From: Primulina eburnea
Taxonomy: Eukaryota > Streptophyta > Magnoliopsida > Lamiales > Gesneriaceae
Assembly: GCF_022965805.1 (NCBI RefSeq)
Contig: NC_133109.1
Span: 7,169,869-7,233,868, forward strand
Direction: 5' to 3'
DNA length: 64,000 nt
Part shown: positions 22,401-32,461 of the stretch, in pieces
Layout of the letters: every line of letters starts with the position of its first letter
How positions within the stretch are numbered: the stretch's first letter is position 1
Program-made: the position numbers and the translations under genes
Notes under the pieces: generated by a model
The model's input: only the letters and a program-made list of their open reading frames with translations
Database searches by the model: none
Told to the model about the DNA's origin: nothing

Positions 22401-22991
22401 TCGAATGTCATTTTATTGTTGTGAGAATCCAAAACTGTTGTCTTTAATAATTTTTTTCATTAGGTAAAATTTTTGTATTAAATTTCTTTTAATTTATAAT
22501 ATATATAATAATAATTAAACCAAAAATAACAATCGAAAACAAAATATTTACCACGTTAAATCCGTGACTATGTTATTTTCAAAATCCATCTTCCAAAATA
22601 TGCCAACGATAAACAAAAAATTTAAAAGTTTGAATTTAGTTTTGTAATTGACCTTGATAAATGTTCGTCATCAACGTGGCGATAGAGGGGCTGTTTATAT
22701 GTTTTGAAATAAATAAAAAAAACTTACAAAGTTGTATTCAAAACTTGAAGCTTTTATTTAATTGGTAAGAAGGATTGTTTACAGAGAGGAAATAGAGGGG
22801 AACAAACTTGACCGTATTCTTCTAAAAACACAATACAGCCTAGAAAGGGATGGAAGAGTCGGACATCAAACCCAGGATTCCAACTAAAAATATAAACAAT
22901 ACAATGCTTTATAAAAAAAATAGTAACATGGTTACAAAAGTCAAAAAGTTTATATAGTGATATTCCACCAACTTTATTAAAGATGAATATC

Positions 22992-23342
22992 CTAATCATC
23001 TTTAATATTTTCTTTTAATGAATTTATATAATTTTCAAAAATATCACTAATATGGGAAAGAACATCTTCTTTTGGGTCTTGAGCATTTTGCATCTGCATT
23101 ATATGGATAAATTGGTTTTCACTTGATTCGGATACCATAGATTTATCTGATTTGGAGTCAAAACATGCAATGTTCTTATAAAGATCTTTCTTCAGTTTTT
23201 CAATGTAGACTTCAATCATCTTTTCTTTAGAATAAATATCAGAATATTTCGGAGTAAGAAGCTTGAAAGGAATCATTGAATCCTGCTCTTTTTCTTGTTG
23301 TTTATTAAAATCTTTATGATATAAAGAAATTTTTTCTTCCAT
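22992..23342 (-). CDS. Unrecognised 116-residue ORF inside CACTA-type insert
   Basis: The open frame starts MEEKISLYHKDFNKQQ and ends in an acidic/lysine tail (SLKENIKDD). It is hydrophilic, Lys/Asp/Ser-rich and likely helical. The frame is open without ATG further upstream (to about 23400), so it may be the C-terminal end of a longer protein. About 40 bp after its stop the same strand has a tatataa box, and about 200 bp later aataaaa. I cannot name the family. One possibility is the tail of a caulimovirid ORF next to its promoter region, by layout only; another is a gene fragment captured by the transposon. Confidence 0.35.
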   Translation of the reverse strand: MEEKISLYHKDFNKQQEKEQDSMIPFKLLTPKYSDIYSKEKMIEVYIEKLKKDLYKNIACFDSKSDKSMVSESSENQFIHIMQMQNAQDPKEDVLSHISDIFENYINSLKENIKDD

Positions 23343-23639
23343 ATGTTGAATAATTTCGGAGCCATAGAGCTTTCCTGTATCAGAGTCTTCTCTTAATAAT
23401 TTGTCCCAAAATTTTGTGAACTAACCCTCCATAAGCAAGGAAATTCTGGTTTTAACCTCCATTTCCATGGAATTGCGAATTCCATAAAGAACAGACATAA
23501 AATCTTACCATCGATTCAAAGTTCTGAAAATGATTTTTAATATTTGAGGAAATTTTTAACCAAGTATTCATTGGTTTTTTGAAAAATTAACTACAAGAAA
23601 AATGCTAAACGACAACGGATAAAAGACACTCAAGAACGG

Positions 23640-24510
23640 TTAAAAAAGTTAAAAATAGAATAATGACCGAATTTTAATTTAGCGACGAATTATAAAACCG
23701 TCGCTACGTTTAAATCGGCGACGGTTTTGTTTTAGTAAAGCCGTCGCTACTGTTTAAACTGTCGCTAAACCGTCGCTATCAAACTGTCGCTAGTTTGAAT
23801 AGCGACGGTTAATAACCGTCGCTAATGTGAATCGGCGACGGTTTACCTTTTAATGTAGCGACGGCTTAACAAATGTTTCTATTTTAACAACAGTTAACTA
23901 CAACCGTTGTAGTTTCTAAAAAAAAACTGCTAATCTACAACGGTTCACTAAAAGCGTTGTCGTTTCTATAAAAAAAACGTCAATCAACAACGGTTTAATA
24001 AAACCGTTGTCGTTTGTCAAAAAATAAAACAACAATCCACAACGGTTTTTATAAACCGTTGTGGTATGTCGAAAAAAAACACGCTCATACACAACAGTTA
24101 TTAAAACTGTTGTCGTATCCCAAAAAAAACACGCTCTTAGACAACGGTTTTTAAAAACCGTTGTCGTATCCCTAAAAAAAACACGCTGATAGACAATGGT
24201 TTTAAAACCGTTGTCTTAGACATATCTAAGACAACGGTTTTTAAGAGACTGTTGTCGATTGTCCAAAAAAACACGGCAAAAGACAACGGGTCATAGAACC
24301 GTTGTCTTTTGCCCTAAAAAAACGCTGAAAGACAACAGTTTTTATAAAATCGTTGTCGTTGACCCCATAAAAGACAACGGTTTTTACAAAACCGTTGTCA
24401 AAACACATCTACGACAACGGTTTTCACTAAAACCGTTGTTAAAAACTATACGAAAACGGTTTTTCAAAAAAATCGTTGTCGTAGGTGCGTTGTTGTTGGG
24501 CGTTTTTCTT
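23640..24510. repeat. Subterminal GCGACGG / ACAACGG inverted arrays (right)
   Basis: Mirror arrangement of the left array: GCGACGG-type palindromes first (about 23690-23870), then ACAACGG-type hairpins about every 50-60 bp to the terminus. Each has the form acaacggttt..aaaaccgttgt, separated by a phrase like cc(c)aaaaaaacacgct. Confidence 0.8.
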
Positions 24511-25592
24511 GTAGTGTGAGTTATGATTTGTAATTGATGTCTGTTGATTTGGTATTGACGGGGATACTGAGATTGTGCCGTTATGCCGTTGATTTGAATT
24601 AAATCAAGATTAATCAGATTCAGTGTTGAATTGAGAATGGAATATTAATATTATGATTCTCGATATATCGTTTCAGATTTACAGAGACAGTCTTGAGTTC
24701 AGAACTGATATTGCTTCAGACCGAGACTACGAACGAAATGTATAAATCAATGTGGTACCGGGAGAACGACTCAAGTAGGATATACTTGAGTTTCCCTAAA
24801 TCACATACTTCTTATTATTATGTTCATTGATTTAACTTGATATGCTTGTTCTATGGATGTATAGAAAGCAGGTATTAGTCGAGTGATCATGTGACAGAAG
24901 TGCCTGATAGTGGTGGGATCGCCACGGGCACATTGCACGATGTCACAAGATAGTGTATTGGCGATAGTGCCACAGTCTGTGACGTATAGGTCAAGACATC
25001 GGATTTTTGGTTATATCGACATGGATAGAATTGGAGTTTCTTCTATTACTGTTGGTCGATATAGGAATACCAACGTCTGGAAACCGGGATCCCTAGACTA
25101 TGATTGAGTCTAGTCTGAGTCGTGGAGTCACGAGTATGATTGATAGTTTGATATTATTTATGTTTCAGACTTTGATATATATCTGATAACTGCTTCATGC
25201 TTTATATTGATTATATGATTGCATGTTCGTTGATTTATACCGGGATTATATTCTCAACGGAATTATCCGGCTGTTGTCGTGTTTGTATGTGTGCATGACA
25301 ACATGTGGGACAGGATCAGGGTCGAGGAGATGACGAGAGATCATGATTAGAGTGGAGACCACTGACTTTGATGTTGCTGTAGATAGGGTTTGAACACTTG
25401 ATAGCTAGTTGTTGAACCTTAGTCTGTATTGAATGTATGTTGTACAGGACTTGTACCTTATTTTATACTGATATGTATTTATTTCCATTACGTTCTGCAT
25501 TTAAAAAAAAAATTTAGACCCTGTATTTTATAATTGATTAAATTGTCCCAATGAAGATTATGAACTTGATTAGCGTCCGGGTCTCCACAACA

Positions 25593-25606
25593 GGTGATAT
25601 CAGAGC
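25593..25606 (+). other. Gypsy II primer-binding site (variant)
   Basis: ggtgatatcagagc, an initiator-tRNA-Met site with an inserted ga relative to tggtatcagagc; three bases after the LTR end. Confidence 0.65.
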
Positions 25607-25844
25607 GATAGATCCTTTAGATTGAGATAGGAGCTAGTGAGCGGGGTAGATTGAGTTTTCTTTTTTGCTTTTTAATGCTAGCTGTCTTAATGCTTTAATA
25701 CCTGTTACTTGTTTATCTGATTTGATATGGTAATATGTTTTATTGAGAATGAATCAGCACCGATTCTGGATCAGCAGTAAGATGATCGGAGGAGGACTGA
25801 AACAGAATTGTGGTATTTGTTACTAATCCATTTGATTATCATAT

Positions 25845-27083
25845 ATGCCTCCGAGAATAGTACCAGAACAGGGTATCACTTCGAATCCTCCGATGGATGT
25901 CACAGCCACTCCTATGGAGACATTATTGAAAAGGTTTCAGTCGTTCCATCCACCCACTCTGAAAGGTACTGAGAATTCAGTGGATTAAGAGAGTTGGCTA
26001 GACGATATTGAGATGTTGTTTGAGTCCTTGGACTATACTGATGAGAGGAGAGTGAAACTGATAGGGCACCAGTTGCATGATGTAGCAAAGAACTGGTGGA
26101 TCACAACAAAACGGGCCTTGGAACATCGAGGTACGGCTATTACCTGGAATGTCTTTAGAACTGAATTCTATCAGAGGTTCTTTCCAGTGTCGTACAGGAA
26201 AGATAAGGGATCCGAGTTTGCCAACTTGAGACAGGGCCAGCTGAATATTGAGGAATATGTGACTAAGTTTTCTACTTTGTTGCGATTTGCTCCAAACGTA
26301 GCCGAGAATGAAGAAGCTATTGCTGATCAGTTCATCCATGGTTTGAATCCCGAGATTTTTACATTGGTGAACACAGGGCGACCGAATAATTTTACTGATG
26401 CCCTGAACCGAGCTAAGGGAGCCGAAGCAGGTCTGATGAGACAGAGAGGAGCTTCATTTGTACCTCCAGCACCGAGACCAGAACAACCACCTTCTCGATT
26501 TGAGGGTGGCAGCAGTAATGGTGGAAAGAAAGACTTCTTGAAAGCTAGGGGAAAGCAGTTCAAAAAGTCTGGCAGAAGTTCTTCCAGTTCTAGGGGTTCG
26601 AGACAGACTGGACAGGGCCAAAGTTATACAGGACCCTATTGCAACACCTGTGGAGGGAAGCATTCCACAGAGCAGTGCCGAGGAGTATTTGGCAGCTGTC
26701 GTATTTGTAGACAGCAGGGACATTTTGCCCGAGTTTGTCCACAGAGAGGTGCCCAAGGATCCCAGGCAGCAGAGTCATCTGGATCAGTGGCTCAGAAAGG
26801 GAGACGACCATCTGATGTTCATTCTTTCCAGCCAGCACCATCTACTCAGTCACAGCAGAGGTCAGGAGGAAGCCAGACAGTGAGCCAGGCTCTGAGACAG
26901 CAGGAAAGAGTGTTCGCTTTGACTGAGGAGCAGGCACAGGATGTACCTGATGATGTTGTTGCAGGTAACTGCTTTATTTCTGGTTATCATGCATTTGTAT
27001 TGATAGATACTGGTGCATCACATACATTTATATCTGAGCGATTTGCATTGAGTCATGCATTGCCTATTCATTGTCTGCGGTAG
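25845..27083 (+). pseudogene. Gypsy II gag and start of protease
   Basis: ATG at 25845 (MPPRIVPEQG) opens gag. A TAA at 25986 interrupts it before the long frame 26013-27083. Gag blocks include WLDDIEMLFESL, ITWNVFRTEFYQRFF and LRQGQLNIEEYVTKF. Two zinc knuckles follow (CNTCGGKHSTEQC, CRICRQQGHFARVC), then the protease active site [14 protein letters not shown] just before a TAG at 27081. The region is recognisable and mostly open but not intact. Confidence 0.85.
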
Positions 27084-30000
27084 TGTCTATCTCTTCTCCG
27101 TTGGGGACATGTTTGATATCAGTAAAGTCTGTTAGATCTTGTATACTGTAGTATGATGGGCATGAGATTGAGTTAGACTGTATTGTGCTTGGGATATCTG
27201 ATTTTGATTGTATTATCGGTATCGATATGTTGACCAAGTACAGGGCTACAGTCGATTGTTTCCACAAGATTGTAAGACTCAGACCTGCGATGGCTGATGA
27301 GTGGAAATTTTATGGTAAGGGTTCTCGAGCTAGAATTCCTTTGATACGTGCGATGAATATAACTCGATTATTGCAGAAAGGAGCGGATGGATTCCTTGTT
27401 TATTCAGTGGATTTACTGAAATCGAGTCCATCATTGGCGGACTTGCCAGTGGTGTGTGAGTTTGTTGATGTCTTTCCAGATGAGATTCTTGGATTGCCTC
27501 TGATTCGAGAGATAGACTTCAGCATTGAGTTGATGCCAGGTACAGTTCCGATTTCGAGGGCTCCGTACCGAATGGCACCGATTGAGTTGAAAGAGTAGAA
27601 AGAACAGTTGGAGGATTTACTGGCCAAGGGGTATATCAGACCGAGTGTGTCTCCTTGGGGTGCTCCAGTATTGTTTGTGAGGAAGAAAGACGGTTCGATG
27701 AGACTCTGTATCGACTACCGGCAACTGAACAAGGCAACTATAAAGAACAAATATCCTTTGCCTCGCATTGATGATTTGTTTGATCAGTTGTAGGATTCAT
27801 CTGTATATTCCAAGATCGATCTGAGATCTGGATATCATCAGTTGAGAGTCAGGGATTCTGATATCTAAAAGACATCATTCAGGATCAGGTATGGACACTA
27901 TGAATTTATTGTCATGCCATTTGGTTTGACAAATGCACCGGCTATATTTATGGGATTAATGAACCGTATTTTCCAGAGATATCTGGATGATTTTGTAATC
28001 ATATTCATTGACGATATATTGATTTATTCGAAAAATATGATTGAGCATGGAGAGCATTTAAGAACTGTGTTGCGAATTCTGAGAGCTGAGAAACTGTATG
28101 CTAAACTGTCGAAATGTGAGTTCTGGTTGAGACATGTAGTATTTCTGGGGCATATTATATCCGGAGACGGTATATCAGTGGATCCCATTAAGGTCGAGGC
28201 AGTGATTTCTTGGCCGAGACCGACATCAGTGTCCGAAATTTCGCTGTTTTATGGGTTTGGCCGGATATTATCGTCGATTTATTAAAGATTTCTCGAGTAT
28301 TGCCAAGCCTATTACCAACTTGACTCAGAAAAATGCACCATTTGTTTGGTCAGAAGACTGTGAATTCAGTTTTCTGGAATTGAAGAAGAGGTTGACCAGT
28401 GCTCCAGTATTGACTATTCCCTCAGGTACTGGCGACTTTGTGGTTTATTGCGATGAATATCACCGCGGATTGGGTTGTGTTTTGATGCAGCGAGGACATG
28501 TAATCGCTTATGCCTAGACTCGATATCCAATTCATGATCTTGAATTGGCAGCCATCGTCTTTGCATTGAAGATATGGCGACATTATCTTTACGGTGAGAA
28601 GTTTGAGATCTATTCTGATCACAAAAGCTTGAAATATCTGTTTTCACAGACTAAATTGAATATGAAGCGGCGAAGATGGCTTGATTTGCTTAAAGATTTC
28701 GATTGTGAAATCAAATACTACCCAGGAAAATCCAATGCAGCAGCTGATGCACTGAGTCGAAAGGTATGTTCTCTGTCTTTATCGACTATGGGTGTTTCGA
28801 ATTTGATTGAAGACTTCTGTTTGTCTAGATTAGTATTTGAAACAGATCGTCAGCCATTGAGATTATGAGCTATTCGGGCCGAACCAGAACTGATATTGAG
28901 AATAAAAGCGGCTCAGAAAGTTGATCAGAATGTTCAGAACTCGATTGCGATGGTCAGAGCATGACATCGATCAGAGTATCAGATACGTGAGAGTGTATTG
29001 TATGTGAATAATCGTCTAGTTGTGCCCAATGTTCCAGAGTTGAGACAATATATATTGACATAAGCGCACAGTAGTCGATTCAGTATTCATCCTGGTGGCA
29101 GAAAGATGTATAATAATTTGGAGACACATTTTTGGTGGAAACAAATGAAGACTGACATTGCAGAATTTGTTTCCAGATATCTGAATTGCCAACAGGTGAA
29201 AGAAGAAAGAAAGAAACCTGGAGGACTGTTACAGAGTTTGTCGATTCCTGTATGTAAATGGGATCACATTTCCATGGATTTTGTGACAGAGTTACCGAGG
29301 TCCTCCCGAGGTCGTGATGCGATTTGGGTTGTGATTGATCGATTGACCAAATCGGCATGCTTTATTCCTTACAAAATGACGTACCGATATATCAAACGGC
29401 TGATATTTACGTCAAAGAAGTTGTTAGCTTTCACGGAGTGCCGAAGTCGATTGTTTCAGACCGTGATCCTCGGTTTATTTCGCACTTCTGGCAGAGTTTG
29501 CAGCAGGCTCTCGGTACGAAGTTACATCTGAGTACCGCATATCATCCCCAGACTGACGGACAGTCAGAACAGACAATTCAGACATTAGAAGATATGCTGA
29601 GAGCTGTAGTGCTTGACTTTATCACTAATTGGCAAGATGCATTGCCTCTTTGCGAGTTTTCATACAACAATAGCTATCAGACGAGTATTGAGATGGCTCC
29701 ATTCGAGGCGTTGTACGGAAAGAAATGCAGATCCCCTTTATATTGGAATGATATCTCTGAAGTTCCTGAGACTGGACCTGATATGATCAGAGATATGACG
29801 GAAAAAGTGAAGCTGATTCAAAAGAAAATGAAGGCAGCTCAGGACCGGCAGGCCAAATATGCCAACATCAGACGACGACCGTTGGTATTTGAGACTGGAG
29901 ATCGATTATTTTTGAAGATTTCACCTTTCCGAGGAGTTGTCAGGTTTGGCAAGAAAGGGAAGTTGTCTCCACGATACGTTGGTCCATATGAGATTCTCGA

Positions 30001-30186
30001 AAATATAGGAGACCGTGCCTATCGACTAGCCCTACCGTTTTCATTATCCGGGATACATGATGTCTTTCATGTATCTATGCTGCGGAAATATCTCCCTGAT
30101 GATTCTCACATTATTCAGCCAGACGAGGCAGAACTTGATGAATCTCTGAGTTACATTAAAAAGCCGATATTATTGATCGTAAAGAC
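27084..30186 (+). pseudogene. Gypsy II protease/RT/RNase H/integrase remnants
   Basis: Pol continues in pieces. These are the protease tail (27185-27598), RT ([19 protein letters not shown] near 27700; [12 protein letters not shown] near 28000), a shift near 28250, RNase H ([17 protein letters not shown] near 28440; [11 protein letters not shown] near 28615), the integrase zinc region (CQQVKEERKKPGGLL near 29190) and the integrase core ([12 protein letters not shown] near 29450; TDGQSEQTIQTLEDML near 29560). Stops occur at 27596, 27791, 27866, 28515, 28866 and near 28965, with at least three shifts. The C-terminal chromodomain region is absent: the frame runs into LTR sequence at 30187. Confidence 0.85.
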
Positions 30187-30678
30187 TAGGATCGAGTCTA
30201 GTCTGAGTCGTGGAGTCACGAGTATGATTGATAGTTTGATATTATTTATGTTTCAGACTTTGATATATATCTGATATCTGCTTCATGCTTTATATTGATT
30301 ATATGATTGCATGTTCGTTGATTTATACTGGGATTATATTCTCACCGGAATTATCCGGTTGTTGTCGTGTTTGTATGTGTGCATGACAACAGGTGGGACA
30401 GGATCAGGGTCGAGGAGATGACGAGAGATCATGATTAGAGTGGAGACCACGGACTTTGATGTTGCTGTAGATAGTGTTTGAACACTTGATAGCTAGTTGT
30501 TGAACCTTAGTCTATATTGAATGTATGATGTACATGACTTGAACCTTATTTTATACTGATATGTATTGATTTCCATTACGTTATGCATTTAAAAAAAAAA
30601 AATTAGACCCTGTATTTTATAATTGATTAAATTGTCCCAATGACGATTATGAACTTGATTAGCGTCTGGGTCCCCACA
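30187..30678 (+). repeat. Gypsy II 3' LTR, truncated at its 5' side
   Basis: Matches 25097-25589 of the 5' LTR with about 17 differences. The first part of the LTR, the polypurine tract and the end of pol are missing. The junction is at gacta(g/t)gat(c/t)gag, a few bases of similarity between pol and LTR. Confidence 0.85.
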
Positions 30679-30683
30679 ATAAA

Positions 30684-30901
30684 ACAACCAATATATAGTA
30701 ATGAATTATGATTTATGAGAGTTGTCTTATTTTTAGTTTTTAAACATGAGACTAAAAAAATAAAAAAAATTAAACTGATAAATTTGTTCTATTTTTAATA
30801 TGGGGCTGAAAATAATTTAAAATTTTAAAATACTAATTTTTTTCCAAAAAAAAATAGGTTGAGCTGGGGCCCACCCTAGCCCAAGGGTGGCTCCGCCCCT
30901 G
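30684..30901. other. Right part of hAT-like element
   Basis: AT-rich 218 bp between the gypsy II duplication and the hAT terminus; no coding potential. Confidence 0.6.
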
Positions 30902-32461
30902 TTTAGAGACATCAATATAAGTTGGGTCTATCGGATTGGCCTACCCCACTAATCAAATTAAATGAGTTGGGTCGGGAAAATTCCAAGCCATTTAAAGACG
31001 GGTGGCCAACGATTTCGGTTGGGAAAATTTCTAGTAAGCGGACTAGGTCAAGTTAAAGTAATTGGATGAAAAGTCGAAGTATCAATCCCACAGAGACTAT
31101 TATTTAAATATTAAGATTTAAATTATTTGAATTAATCTAGGCAAACAATAACGAGTGTTTGATGATAATTTAACTTAATTCATAAACTAATTTATGCTAA
31201 ATTAATGATTAAGATCGAATTTGCAGAACAACGAGGAATTTGGGGATTTTTCAAATTTAAATAAAATGACCGGGAACACACAACGATACCAAACCTTGAT
31301 TATTATCACACATTGGATTTAAATAACCACGTATTATTGATGACACGACGAAATTCTCTAATTTAACTATAAATCTATTTCTAGAATTTAAAATCCTATT
31401 TTCATTTAATAGTCCAATTATGTCTAATTGAATTTAATTAAACAAAAACCCATTATTCAAAGATAGAATCACAGCTGTAGCCTAAAATCGCACATTGAAA
31501 ATGAGTACTATTTCTAGCCGATTTAACAGTGTGTTGATTAATATTTTTGAAGCTAAATTTAATCTATTCTCTTTCGAGTCAAGATGGAACAACAGATATG
31601 CAAATAATTGGCCAAATTATAAATTACGTAAGCATTAATCAATAACATAGAATAAATTCGTAAATCAAATAATCCGTTGAATGAACAAGATCAAAGGTTT
31701 GTCCTTTTCGTGGTCCCGATCATAAGAAAAACTACTCCATAAATTCAAAACTAGAAGAAAAACTAATATTCGAATTCATGACTAAAAATAAGAAAACAAA
31801 AGAGGAGAAAATCTCAGCGATGGTGTGCGAATCTTGCGTGTAAAGCACGTTTTTCCTCTCGTTTCTCCCAAGCCGTCGCCGTCTTCAAAAGTATAAAAAT
31901 TCTCTTTTTCTTCTTTTTTATGAATGGAAAACGTTGCCAAAAATTCCCCTCCATGATCTAGGTTTTTTCTTTTATATCACTCCACAATCTCCAACAAATC
32001 TTCGCCAAATCTAAGTTTGATTTCCAGGGCACGGACCCCGTGCATGCATCAGGGAAGGGGTTCGTGTAGAATCTGCCCAAATTTCTTCCGGAACCGCTAG
32101 ACACAGACCCCATGTACAGGTCCGTCTCTATGGCGTCCCAAACCTCGCCACCTAATCACAAAATATAAAACTCGATTATAAATTCTTATCGTTCAATAAT
32201 TTAATATTATGATGTATTTAATTCACAATACTACCATCAAATACACCATAATTAATTAACTTCAAATAATAGGCTAGTTTACAACATCCGTCAAATTACA
32301 AAAACTTTATATCAACGTGTAGCCTATACTTCGTAGACTCCGAATATATAATCAGAATTAATTAAAACTGACAAACAACTCTCCAATCTCAATCCAACGA
32401 TTAAAAATCCTTAATTATAATAAATTAAGAATAATTTAGAATAACTCAACTATAATCTTCT

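Larger units (their letters stand above)
21229..24516. mobile_element. CACTA-type non-autonomous element(s) in gypsy II LTR
   Basis: The right end is cgtttttcttgtagtg (ends 24516), the left end actacaacaaaaacg (first base changed from C). An internal second left-type end, actacaagaaaaatg, occurs at 23590. This suggests either two elements in tandem (21229 to about 22470 and 23589-24516) or one inside the other. Both flanks carry dozens of copies of acaacggttt and gcgacggttt in both orientations, forming many short hairpins. There is no transposase; an unrelated-looking segment (about 22470-23588) sits in the middle. The 3-bp duplication is not clear (taa left, tga right). Confidence 0.7.
20469..25589 (+). 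repeat. Gypsy II 5' LTR with nested insertion
   Basis: Starts tgtaatgccc, ends gtctccaca before the PBS. Without the nested element at 21229-24516 its length is about 1.83 kb. U3 has seven cgcgcatatgcgcg-type palindromes (20599-20801) followed by a TATA-like run. Confidence 0.85.
20469..30678 (+). mobile_element. Ty3/gypsy chromovirus-type element II, decayed
   Basis: The 5' LTR starts tgtaatgccc at 20469 and the 3' LTR ends ccccaca at 30678. A 5-bp duplication ATAAA flanks both sides (20464-20468, 30679-30683). Gag-pol has many stops and shifts. The C-terminal end of pol and the first two thirds of the 3' LTR are deleted. The 5' LTR holds a nested CACTA-type element (21229-24516). The two LTRs, where both exist, differ at about 17 of 492 positions by eye, so this copy is clearly older than gypsy I. 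It inserted into the hAT-like element. Confidence 0.85.
19741..30901. mobile_element. Non-autonomous hAT-like element, expanded by nested insertion
   Basis: The left end is caggggcgg...agcta at 19741 and the right end ggtggctccgcccctg at 30886-30901. The outermost bases caggggcgg / ccgcccctg are inverted repeats, like hAT termini. They are flanked by an identical 8-bp duplication TTTAGAGA (19733-19740 and 30902-30909), the length hAT transposases make. The left terminus carries an extra gcgggcgg slippage. After removing gypsy II, only about 945 bp belongs to the element itself, with no transposase, so it is MITE-sized. Confidence 0.85.

Noticed and set aside
21240..24510. Regularly spaced repeats that could be taken for a CRISPR array
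   Set aside because: Eukaryotic context, inverted rather than direct repeats, and CACTA-type termini; these are transposon subterminal repeats.
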